NCBI GenBank assembly: GCA_009785715.1
Contig: WQVT01000127.1
Location: 1 to 6,834 of the forward strand
Source of the DNA: Acidimicrobiaceae bacterium
Lineage (GTDB): Bacteria > Actinomycetota > Acidimicrobiia > Acidimicrobiales > Palsa-688
DNA length: 6,834 nucleotides
Direction of reading: 5' to 3'
The position numbers and the translations under genes are program-made. Positions within the stretch are counted from its first letter, which is position 1; each line of letters opens with the position of its first letter. Below, one piece after another: positions 1 through 5,809 of this stretch. Below the pieces are notes generated by a model. It made no database searches. It was not told the origin of the DNA and worked only from the letters and a program-made list of their open reading frames with translations.

Positions 1-15
1 CACTCGCCCCTCGGC

Positions 16-197
16 GCCCGCTTCTCTGCCGGCGCCTCCCGGAGCCTGCTTCTCTCCCGCCGCATCCCGCCGCCTCCCGGCCGCCTGCTTCTCTCCCGCC
101 GCACCCCGCCGCCTCCCGGCCGCCTGCTTCTCTCCCGCCGCACCCCGCCGCCTCCCGGCGCCACCTCTCCTCCCGACGCACCCCGCCGCCGCCGGCC
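16..197. repeat. 39-bp minisatellite downstream of the transglutaminase operon
   Basis: Three near-identical 39-bp units lie at 44-82, 83-121 and 122-160. Unit 1 differs from unit 2 by one base (T at 65 against C at 104), and unit 3 differs at its last base. Degenerate copies flank them: a 28-bp version at 16-43 missing about 11 bases, and a diverged 37-bp version at 161-197. The plus strand is C-rich and each unit begins GCCTGCTTCTCTCCCGCC. The minus strand, which is the transcribed sense of the adjacent operon, is G-rich with closely spaced GGG and GGGG runs. The unit length is a multiple of three and several frames are open, but I recognise no protein in them. The array fills most of the 208 bases between the transglutaminase stop and the window edge, and I see no gene there that I can support. 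Confidence 0.93.
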
Positions 198-208
198 AGG
201 ACGGGCGA

Positions 209-2488
209 TCAGGCGGCCCCGGCCTCCCGGGCCGACCAGGCCGGGAGCGGGGCGAGCCACCACCGGAGCCGCAGACGCAACGGGGCACCCTCCCAGAGGG
301 CCCGGGCCAGCACGCCGCTGCCGGCGAGGGCCTCGGCGGTCGATTCCTCCGGCAACTGGTGGTCGGAGAACCGGACGCGGGTCACGGCGTCGGCCAGACG
401 GTCCAGGGCCGTGCGGTTCCCGGCCAGCTCCGTCCCCGCCCGCCTGGCGTACTCGGCTGGGGTCTCGTCGGGCCGGCGCCTGACCCCCCGCCACGCCAGG
501 CGCTCACTCGTCTCCTGCCAGGCAGCCAGGAGCGGGCCACCGGGGCCGGTGCGCCCGAGCCGCCTGCGGCGTCGCGACCAGCGCAGCCGACGGACCGCCA
601 GGATGAGCGCCGGCCAGACCACGACCGCGACCGCAACACCGCCGGCTGCGAGCGCCAGCGTCTGCCCGAGGTCCGGCCGCCGGCCGCCGGCGATCCCGCC
701 GGCCTGGGCGCCGGCGTTGGGCGCGCCCGGCGGTTTGCCCACCGGAGTGGCCACCGATGTCGACGTCGAGCGCTTCGAGGCGGCCGCGGGTGTCGGGTGA
801 GGCGAGACGTCACCGAGCTTGGAGCCGGTATAGGCATCGGCCTCCGGGATGGCGAAGTTTCCCTTGGTGGGTTCGAACGGGACCCAGCCATAGCCCGGGA
901 AGTAGACCTCGGGCCAGGTGTGGGCGTCGGCGTCGGTGACGTGGTAGAGGCCGGTCGAGTCCTGGGTCCCGGTGGCGAATCCGACGGCCAGCCTGGTCGG
1001 GATGCCGACGACGCGGGCCATCACGGCATAGGAACCGGCGAATTGCTGGCAATACCCCGTGCGGGTGTCGAGGAGGAACGTCGCCAGCGTCGAGGTGCTG
1101 TAGCCGTCGGTCGGAGGGTCGGTGCTGTAGGTGAACGACGGGCCCAGCAGGTAGTCCTGCAGGGCGAGCGCCTTGGCGTACTCCGTCTTCTTACCGGCGG
1201 TGATCTCCCTCGCCAGCGAGATGACCGAGCGGGGGATATTGGAGGGGAGTTGGAGGTCGCGGCGGAGCGTCCGGCGAGGCGGGAGCGGCCCGGCGGCGGC
1301 GAGCTTCGCCGCGGACAGGGTGGCGAGCCGTTCATACGACGTCACCCGGTAGACGAGGTTGTTGGAGGTGGCGTGACCGGTGAGCAGGCTCCCGGAGCTC
1401 GGGTCGAAGGTGACGGCCCCGGCTCCGGTCACGGCCTCGGGATCGAAGGCCGCGGGAAGCCAGATCGAATCCAGGTCCTGGACCCGGAACTCCTCGATCA
1501 CCTTGCGCGTCGAGCCGGGGGGCGAGGCGACACCGGGAAGCGAACCGTGGGTCGACTCGTACGAGTTCGTCGAGGTCCACAGGCTGCCGTTGAAGGTGTC
1601 GAGGGAGGTGAGGCGCCAGTAGCTCGGGACCGAGCTGCGCACCGTGAAGACCGGGACGTTGCTCTCCTTCACGATGCGGGTCCGCAGATCGACGATCGGA
1701 CTCTCCACGACCCGGGTCTTGCCGGCGTCGGTCGAGTCGCGCCAGCCGAGCACACCCTGGCCGTTGCGGGCGGCGAGCGCGGGCGTGACCGCGAGGCCGA
1801 CGGCGAGCGACGCCACCCCCATGGCGGCCCCCGCCGTCAGGGTTCTGTGCAGCGATCGGGGCCGCCGGCCGGCGAAGGGAACCTCCCCGCCGCCTCCGAA
1901 GGTCACCTGGTGCACGAGGAGGAAGACGAGCGCAGCCGCCAGCCACCCCGCCAGGTCGGCGTCGCGGTGCGCCGGGCCACCGAGCACGCAGCAGAGCAGG
2001 AACAGGGCCAGTCCGGGGGCGGCGCCCTGCATCGGCGAACGCAGACGGAAGGTCCCCCAGTCCCCGAGCAGCGCCACGACCCCGGCCCCCCAGGCCGCGA
2101 GCAGGTCGTAGCCGTGGCCGGTGGCCACCGGCGCGATGGCCGAGGGGAGGGACGTGCGGGCCTGGTCTATGGCGTCGACGACGCTGCGCCAGGTCCCGCC
2201 CGGGAAAGAGGCGAACGCGCCGGGGCCCAGCGCGGCGGCAACCCCGATGAGCGCCACGCCGGCCAGGCCGGCCGCCATGGCGACGAGCGGTGGAACCGGA
2301 ACGCACCGCAGTCCCGTGGCCAGCGCCTGCGCAGCGAGCACGCTGGCGACCACCGGCCCGACCCATGCCCCGTCGACGAACACCCGGTCGAACCCGGCCA
2401 CACTCGCCAGCAGGAACGCCGAGAGGGCCAACCCGAGCGCGGCCGAGGCCAGAAAGCGCTGCTCGGCCATTGCCCCCCGGGGCCTCAT
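209..2488 (-). CDS. TgpA-like membrane transglutaminase (DUF3488 / transglutaminase core / DUF4129)
   Basis: This is a 759-residue membrane protein with an extracytoplasmic transglutaminase-like (papain-fold) domain. About six or seven hydrophobic segments fill residues 12-240, a pattern typical of DUF3488. A soluble region follows, with the catalytic Cys in GYCQQFA (C480), His in DAHTWPEVYF (H523) and the third motif GWVPFEPT, where Glu539 stands at the usual Asp position. A P/A/S/T/G-rich linker (about 558-605) leads to a last membrane helix (about 608-632). The cytoplasmic tail carries a DUF4129-like motif (DETPAEYARR, about 674-683). I chose the ATG at 2488 because it overlaps the TGA of the upstream DUF58 gene as ATGA; a second ATG at 2470 is possible. 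A longer open frame upstream is only a shadow over the DUF58 gene. The Pseudomonas aeruginosa homologue TgpA is essential, but the substrate of this family is unsettled. A role in envelope modification or proteolysis is inferred. Confidence 0.93.
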   Translation of the reverse strand: MRPRGAMAEQRFLASAALGLALSAFLLASVAGFDRVFVDGAWVGPVVASVLAAQALATGLRCVPVPPLVAMAAGLAGVALIGVAAALGPGAFASFPGGTWRSVVDAIDQARTSLPSAIAPVATGHGYDLLAAWGAGVVALLGDWGTFRLRSPMQGAAPGLALFLLCCVLGGPAHRDADLAGWLAAALVFLLVHQVTFGGGGEVPFAGRRPRSLHRTLTAGAAMGVASLAVGLAVTPALAARNGQGVLGWRDSTDAGKTRVVESPIVDLRTRIVKESNVPVFTVRSSVPSYWRLTSLDTFNGSLWTSTNSYESTHGSLPGVASPPGSTRKVIEEFRVQDLDSIWLPAAFDPEAVTGAGAVTFDPSSGSLLTGHATSNNLVYRVTSYERLATLSAAKLAAAGPLPPRRTLRRDLQLPSNIPRSVISLAREITAGKKTEYAKALALQDYLLGPSFTYSTDPPTDGYSTSTLATFLLDTRTGYCQQFAGSYAVMARVVGIPTRLAVGFATGTQDSTGLYHVTDADAHTWPEVYFPGYGWVPFEPTKGNFAIPEADAYTGSKLGDVSPHPTPAAASKRSTSTSVATPVGKPPGAPNAGAQAGGIAGGRRPDLGQTLALAAGGVAVAVVVWPALILAVRRLRWSRRRRRLGRTGPGGPLLAAWQETSERLAWRGVRRRPDETPAEYARRAGTELAGNRTALDRLADAVTRVRFSDHQLPEESTAEALAGSGVLARALWEGAPLRLRLRWWLAPLPAWSAREAGAA

Positions 2489-3801
2489 CGAGCCTCGACC
2501 CGGTCCGATCGGGGCCGGAGGCGGTCCCACGCCGCGGCCAATTTGTCCAACTCCTTGACCTGCACGAGCCGACCGGGCGCCTGGGAGGGCTCCAGCGGCA
2601 GCGCCCCGTGCCCCGAGAGTCCGTGCCCCGAGAGTCCGTGCGCCGAGAGTCCGGGCCCCGAGAGTCCGGGCCCGAAGACGATGACAATCAACGACTCGTT
2701 CGGTGCCAGGCGGCCGAGGCCCCGGAGATCGGACCGCGTGGCGGCCGGTGACGTCAACACGATCAGCGTGTCGTCTCCGCGCCGGCCTCGACCACCGCAG
2801 CCGGGGGCGAGAAGATCGACGAGCGGGATATGGATGCCGGCCGTGCCCGACCGGGCGGTGGCGAGCGCCTCGAGCACGGCAGACCAGTGCCCGCTGGTCC
2901 GGCCGAAGCCGGTGTCGTGGGAGTGGCCCGCATCGCCCGGGGTCGTGAGCAGGCGCACCTCCGTCCCGGTCCGGCGGGCCGCGTCGAGCATGCTCCCGGC
3001 GGCGGCGAGCGCGTCGTCGAGGGTCGCCGGGCTCCATATCCCTGCCCGCAGATCCACGGCCACCGTCGCTCGCGGCTCAGCCGCGGCGTCGGTCTGGCGG
3101 ACCATGAGCTGGTCCATGCGAGCGGTCGACGGCCAGTGGACGTGGCGGAGATCGTCGCCCGCCCGATACGGACGGAGCGCGGCGAACTCCTCGCCTCCCG
3201 GCTCGAATGCCCCCCTCCCGCCGGCACCGAAGCGATCGATGCTCAGCCGGCGAGCGGCCCGCTCGAGGTGGATCAGGCGTGGATGGACGACGAGGGGCGA
3301 GGCGGGAGCGCCCGGCATCGAGCGGCGGAGGAGCCCGAACGGGTCGGTGACGCTGAGCCGAAGCGGGCCAACCTGGTACCGGCCCCGGGGGGTCGGGGGC
3401 AGGTGGTACCCACCCGTCAGCCTCTCGCCGGCGCGCAGGGGTGCAAGCCCGAACGCGGCGATGTGGCGGCCCCCGTCGAACGGGTCGCGCAAGGAAATGG
3501 GCGGACTGCGACGGCGGCCGCCGTTGGTCACGGTGAGCGCCACCGCGGCCGACTCGCCGGCGACGGCCTGCCCCGGGATCACCTGACGGCTGGTCGCAAG
3601 CTCGAGACGCTGGCGGGCGACCGCGACGACCCCCGCGCACAACAGCGTGAGGGAGGCGGCGGCCACCACATACAGCTCCTGGATGCCGGCGAGTGCGGCG
3701 AACACCAGGGAGAGGAGGGCCGTGGCGGCGAGCGCGACTCCGCGGCCGGTCAGCTGCAGCCGGCCGCGGGCAACGTCCCGGTCCGCCTCGGGCGCGCTCA
3801 C
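2485..3801 (-). CDS. DUF58 domain membrane protein (vWA-like)
   Basis: This is a 438-residue protein with two hydrophobic segments near the N-terminus (about 20-40 and 43-62). A beta-rich stretch follows, and then the DUF58 signature at about 205-235 (EFAALRPYRAGDDLRHVHW then STARMDQLMVRQ). The C-terminal half looks like a von Willebrand A fold, with beta strands at TVAVDL and LIVIVF. Its metal-site motif is degenerate: DLRAG from D250 instead of DxSxS. DUF58 proteins are usual partners of MoxR ATPases. The start is a GTG at 3801 overlapping the moxR stop as GTGA. I see no good Shine-Dalgarno before it, so initiation is probably coupled to moxR translation. The stop overlaps the transglutaminase ATG. 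Residues about 377-399 hold a GLS[GA][HP] pentapeptide repeat encoded by a 15-bp tandem repeat, placed straight after a predicted vWA strand. Confidence 0.93.
   Translation of the reverse strand: MSAPEADRDVARGRLQLTGRGVALAATALLSLVFAALAGIQELYVVAAASLTLLCAGVVAVARQRLELATSRQVIPGQAVAGESAAVALTVTNGGRRRSPPISLRDPFDGGRHIAAFGLAPLRAGERLTGGYHLPPTPRGRYQVGPLRLSVTDPFGLLRRSMPGAPASPLVVHPRLIHLERAARRLSIDRFGAGGRGAFEPGGEEFAALRPYRAGDDLRHVHWPSTARMDQLMVRQTDAAAEPRATVAVDLRAGIWSPATLDDALAAAGSMLDAARRTGTEVRLLTTPGDAGHSHDTGFGRTSGHWSAVLEALATARSGTAGIHIPLVDLLAPGCGGRGRRGDDTLIVLTSPAATRSDLRGLGRLAPNESLIVIVFGPGLSGPGLSAHGLSGHGLSGHGALPLEPSQAPGRLVQVKELDKLAAAWDRLRPRSDRVEAR
2611..2670. repeat. 15-bp coding minisatellite, four units, within the DUF58 gene
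   Basis: Four contiguous 15-bp units lie at 2611-2625, 2626-2640, 2641-2655 and 2656-2670. The first two are identical (CCCCGAGAGTCCGTG). The third has one change in its second base and ends GGG, and the fourth also ends GGG. A partial unit flanks each side. Fifteen bases keep the reading frame, and on the minus strand they encode GLSGP, GLSAH, GLSGH, GLSGH. Units this similar suggest recent slippage or duplication in a tolerant loop of the protein. Confidence 0.95.
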
Positions 3802-4757
3802 GGGACCGGCACGGACCGCACGATCTCGGCGACGATCTCCTCCGCCCGCGCCTCACCCCGGCCCGCCTCGGGCGAGAGCACCAGACGGTGGGCGAGGACC
3901 GGGCCAAAGAGGGCCTTGATGTCGTCGGGGATGACGAAGTCGCGGCCGCGGGAGGCGGCCAGGGCCCGGGCCGCCCGCAAGAGGCCGAGCGCCGCCCTGG
4001 GCGACATGCCGAGATCGAGGGCCGGATGGCGGCGGGTCTCCGCCGCCACGTCGATGATGTACTCCTTCAAGGGGGCGGCGACGTGAACCCGGGCGGCCAG
4101 CTGGATCAGCGTCGCGATCGCCTCCGAGCCCGCCACCACGGGCAGTTCGTCCACGCTGCCGAGGCCGGGTTCGGCGTCGAGCATGGCCAGCTCAGCCTGC
4201 CGGTCCGGGTAGCCGAGGCGGATACGCAGCAGGAACCGGTCGAGCTGGCTCTCGGGCAAGGGGTAGGTGCCCTCGTGCTCGACCGGGTTCTGGGTGGCGA
4301 TCACGAGGAACGGCGCGGGGAGCGGATAGGTCGACCCGTCGGCGGTGACCTGTCGCTCCTCCATCGCCTCGAGCAGCGCGGACTGGGTCTTCGGGGAGGC
4401 CCGGTTGATCTCGTCACCGAGCAGCACGTTGGAGAAGACCGGACCCGGGCGGAAGGTGAAGGTGCGGCTTGTCTGGTCGTAGAGGTTGACCCCGGTGACG
4501 TCCGATGGGAGCAGGTCGGGCGTGAACTGGATGCGTTGCCAGGAGAGGTCGAAGCTGTGCGCCAGGGCCTTCGCCAACGTGGTCTTGCCGACTCCGGGCA
4601 CGTCCTCGACGAGCAGATGGCCTTCCGATGCCAGGCAGACGAGCGCCAGGCCGATGGCGTCGCGCTTGCCGAGGAGGACCCGCGACACGTTGTCGACGAC
4701 CGCCTCGAACACGGCGCAGAATTCGTCCACCGTCTCTAGCGTCGTCTGTCTCGCCAC
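3798..4757 (-). CDS. moxR: MoxR-family AAA+ ATPase
   Basis: This is a 319-residue cytoplasmic AAA+ ATPase of the MoxR family (AAA_3 core plus C-terminal lid), the usual length for this family. Visible motifs are Walker A EDVPGVGKTT (51-60), Walker B LLGDEINR (112-119, D115/E116), sensor 1 ATQNP (154-158), the family stretch EGTYPLPESQLDRF (162-175) with the arginine-finger region, and sensor 2 GMSPRAALG (250-258). MoxR proteins are proposed to act as chaperones that activate or assemble partners, often with vWA or DUF58 proteins, which fits the next gene. The GTG at 4757 is chosen because a strong GGAGGAAA lies just upstream and family proteins begin shortly before the LLGKRDAIGLALVCL helix. 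The open frame continues upstream to 5423, but that part is antisense to the kinase gene. It is the first gene of the operon, and its TGA overlaps the DUF58 GTG. Confidence 0.96.
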   Translation of the reverse strand: MARQTTLETVDEFCAVFEAVVDNVSRVLLGKRDAIGLALVCLASEGHLLVEDVPGVGKTTLAKALAHSFDLSWQRIQFTPDLLPSDVTGVNLYDQTSRTFTFRPGPVFSNVLLGDEINRASPKTQSALLEAMEERQVTADGSTYPLPAPFLVIATQNPVEHEGTYPLPESQLDRFLLRIRLGYPDRQAELAMLDAEPGLGSVDELPVVAGSEAIATLIQLAARVHVAAPLKEYIIDVAAETRRHPALDLGMSPRAALGLLRAARALAASRGRDFVIPDDIKALFGPVLAHRLVLSPEAGRGEARAEEIVAEIVRSVPVP

Positions 4758-4763
4758 CTGGAC

Positions 4764-4771
4764 TTTCCTCC
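4764..4771 (-). promoter_or_regulatory. Shine-Dalgarno of moxR (GGAGGAAA)
   Basis: On the minus strand GGAGGAAA lies 6 bases before the GTG at 4757, with the GGAGG core 9 bases before it. This is the strongest ribosome-binding site in the window and it fixes the moxR start. It directly abuts the hairpin at 4772-4789. Confidence 0.8.
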
Positions 4772-4789
4772 CCGGCGGCGACCCGCCGG
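4772..4789 (-). promoter_or_regulatory. Hairpin in the moxR leader directly upstream of its Shine-Dalgarno
   Basis: A perfect 7-bp all-GC inverted repeat (CCGGCGG / CCGCCGG) encloses a 4-base loop. In the moxR mRNA its 3' arm ends exactly where GGAGGAAA begins. There is no T-run, so it does not look like a terminator. It could stabilise the 5' end or affect ribosome access. That function is inferred. Confidence 0.5.
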
Positions 4790-4803
4790 CTTCGTAGGAA
4801 CGA

Positions 4804-4811
4804 ATGGTATA
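4804..4811 (-). promoter_or_regulatory. Candidate -10 of the moxR operon promoter
   Basis: The minus strand reads TATACCAT, which holds both TATACC and the actinobacterial TAnnnT form TACCAT in otherwise GC-rich DNA. A start of transcription near 4797 would give a leader of about 40 bases carrying the hairpin and Shine-Dalgarno. No convincing -35 is visible at 16-18 bases. Confidence 0.4.
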
Positions 4812-4867
4812 GGCGGTCTCTGACAGGCCAGGGGTTCGGGGCCGGCGGCTACCCCGTTTCGTGCGGT

Positions 4868-4873
4868 TACTTT
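4868..4873 (+). promoter_or_regulatory. Candidate -10 for a leaderless ROK kinase mRNA
   Basis: TACTTT fits TAnnnT, lies in a small AT-rich island (TTACTTTTC), and ends 7 bases before the ATG at 4881. No Shine-Dalgarno precedes that ATG. This spacing places the transcription start at or next to the A of ATG, as in leaderless actinobacterial genes. No clear -35 is visible. Confidence 0.45.
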
Positions 4874-4880
4874 TCGTGCC

Positions 4881-5795
4881 ATGGACGTGCGCAGCCCGGC
4901 CTCGACAGAGCCCGGCATCCGCCGGGAAGACGAGCTTGTCCTGGCGATCGACATCGGCGGCACGAAGATGGCCGTCGGGCTGGTGGACTGGGCCGGCAGC
5001 CTCCGCTGGTCGTCCAGCTCGCCGACGCCGGCGACGGGGGACGCCGAGGCCCTCTGGAACCGTCTGGTGGCGCTGGTGGAGTCGGTCCCCGCGTGCTCGC
5101 CGCTGGCGGTGGGCGTCGGCTGCGGAGGCCCGATGGAAGGGGGCGACGCCGTCTCGCCGCTCAACATCCCGGGTTGGCGGGGGTTTCCGTTGCTCTCGTG
5201 CGTGGCGCGCCACACCGGATTGCCGACCTGGGTCGACAACGATGCCAAGGCTCTGGCGCTCGGCGAGGGTTGGTGCGGCATCGCCCGACAGAGCCGCGAC
5301 TACCTCTCGATGGTCGTCTCGACCGGGGTGGGTGCGGGCATCGTGCTCGACGGGCGGCTCCTCGACGGCGCCCTCGGGAACGCGGGCCACATCGGCCACG
5401 TCGTCGTCGAACCGGAAGGGCACCCCTGCGTCTGCGGAGGCGTGGGGTGTCTCGAGGCAGAGGCGTCTGGTCTGTCGATCGCCCGCGACATCGGCGCCGC
5501 GCCGGAGACCGCCGGCATCGAGGTACGCCGGCGGGTCGGGACGCTCGTCGGCCGGGCCGTCGGCTCGGTCGCGAACCTGCTCGACCTGCGGCTCGCCACC
5601 GTGGCAGGTTCGGTCGCCCTCGGCTTCGGCGAACCGTTTTTCGCCGCCGCCCAGGAAGAAATCGACCGTCGCTCCCGGCTGGTCTTCTCGCGGGGATGCC
5701 GGATCGTCGCCGGCGGGCTCGGGTCTGAGGGACCGCTGGTCGGGGCCGGGGCCCTCGCCTGGAGGGGGCTCGGCCGGTCGATCGGGGTCGGATGA
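4881..5795 (+). CDS. ROK-family sugar kinase
   Basis: This is a 304-residue cytoplasmic kinase that probably phosphorylates a sugar with ATP; the sugar is unknown. It shows the phosphate-binding LAIDIGGTKM (21-30), CGGPMEGG (81-88), the VDNDA motif with catalytic-base Asp121, STGVGAG (147-153) and the ROK zinc site, His173 with Cys183, Cys185 and Cys190 in CVCGGVGCLE. The spacing H-x9-C-x1-C-x4-C matches the zinc site of E. coli Mlc. There is no N-terminal helix-turn-helix, so it is a kinase and not a ROK repressor. Two oddities stand out. The usual sugar-contacting Glu of the E-x-x-H motif is His170 (GNAGHIGH). The helical part after the zinc site (about 197-240) looks about 30-40 residues shorter than usual. 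The ATG at 4881 lies 20 residues before the first motif and has a promoter-like hexamer but no Shine-Dalgarno. It diverges from moxR and is followed by a small gene in the same direction. Confidence 0.93.
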   Translation: MDVRSPASTEPGIRREDELVLAIDIGGTKMAVGLVDWAGSLRWSSSSPTPATGDAEALWNRLVALVESVPACSPLAVGVGCGGPMEGGDAVSPLNIPGWRGFPLLSCVARHTGLPTWVDNDAKALALGEGWCGIARQSRDYLSMVVSTGVGAGIVLDGRLLDGALGNAGHIGHVVVEPEGHPCVCGGVGCLEAEASGLSIARDIGAAPETAGIEVRRRVGTLVGRAVGSVANLLDLRLATVAGSVALGFGEPFFAAAQEEIDRRSRLVFSRGCRIVAGGLGSEGPLVGAGALAWRGLGRSIGVG

Positions 5796-5808
5796 TCGGG
5801 GTCGGGTG
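5781..5808 (+). repeat. 14-bp tandem duplication at the ROK kinase / small-gene junction
   Basis: Two adjacent 14-bp units, ATCGGGGTCGGATG (5781-5794) and ATCGGGGTCGGGTG (5795-5808), match at 13 of 14 bases. The first unit ends in an ATG that overlaps the kinase stop. The second ends in the GTG that starts the next gene. Confidence 0.9.
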
Positions 5809-5809
5809 A
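5792..5809 (+). other. Five-codon mini-ORF bridging kinase stop and next start
   Basis: ATG at 5792-5794 overlaps the kinase TGA (5793-5795) as ATGA and reads MIGVG before a TGA at 5807-5809. That TGA overlaps the next gene's GTG (5806-5808) as GTGA. The arrangement would let a terminating ribosome re-initiate twice. Whether the mini-ORF is translated cannot be told from sequence. Confidence 0.4.

Noticed and set aside
1..65. Minus-strand ATG at 65 as the start of a further operon gene
   Set aside because: Only 21 codons are visible inside or beside a minisatellite, with Arg-rich content including AGA and AGG codons. Not enough to call a gene, so it is kept as a point to check in the repeat finding.
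16..197. CRISPR array
   Set aside because: The 39-bp units are contiguous with no unique spacers between them, and no cas genes are present.
2489..3037. N-terminal extension of the transglutaminase frame to 3037
   Set aside because: The extra 183 residues are Arg-rich and antisense-like, lying over the DUF58 gene in another frame. The ATGA overlap at 2485-2488 marks the real start.
2901..3050. Loss-of-function of the DUF58 protein because DxSxS is replaced by DLRAG
   Set aside because: Many DUF58 proteins have degenerate metal sites, and the diagnostic DUF58 block is intact, so this is not evidence of a pseudogene.
359..3586. A 1075-codon plus-strand open frame antisense to the operon
   Set aside because: It overlaps two well-supported minus-strand genes (TgpA and DUF58), its translation is low-complexity Arg/Gly/Pro-rich, and long antisense frames are expected opposite GC-rich codons.
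4758..5423. N-terminal extension of the moxR frame to 5423
   Set aside because: It runs antisense through the ROK kinase gene, while a strong Shine-Dalgarno sits before the GTG at 4757.
4861..5805. Plus-strand open frame leading into the 96-residue gene
   Set aside because: Upstream of 5806 it is a +1 shadow of the ROK kinase. Only the part after the GTG has a sensible protein.
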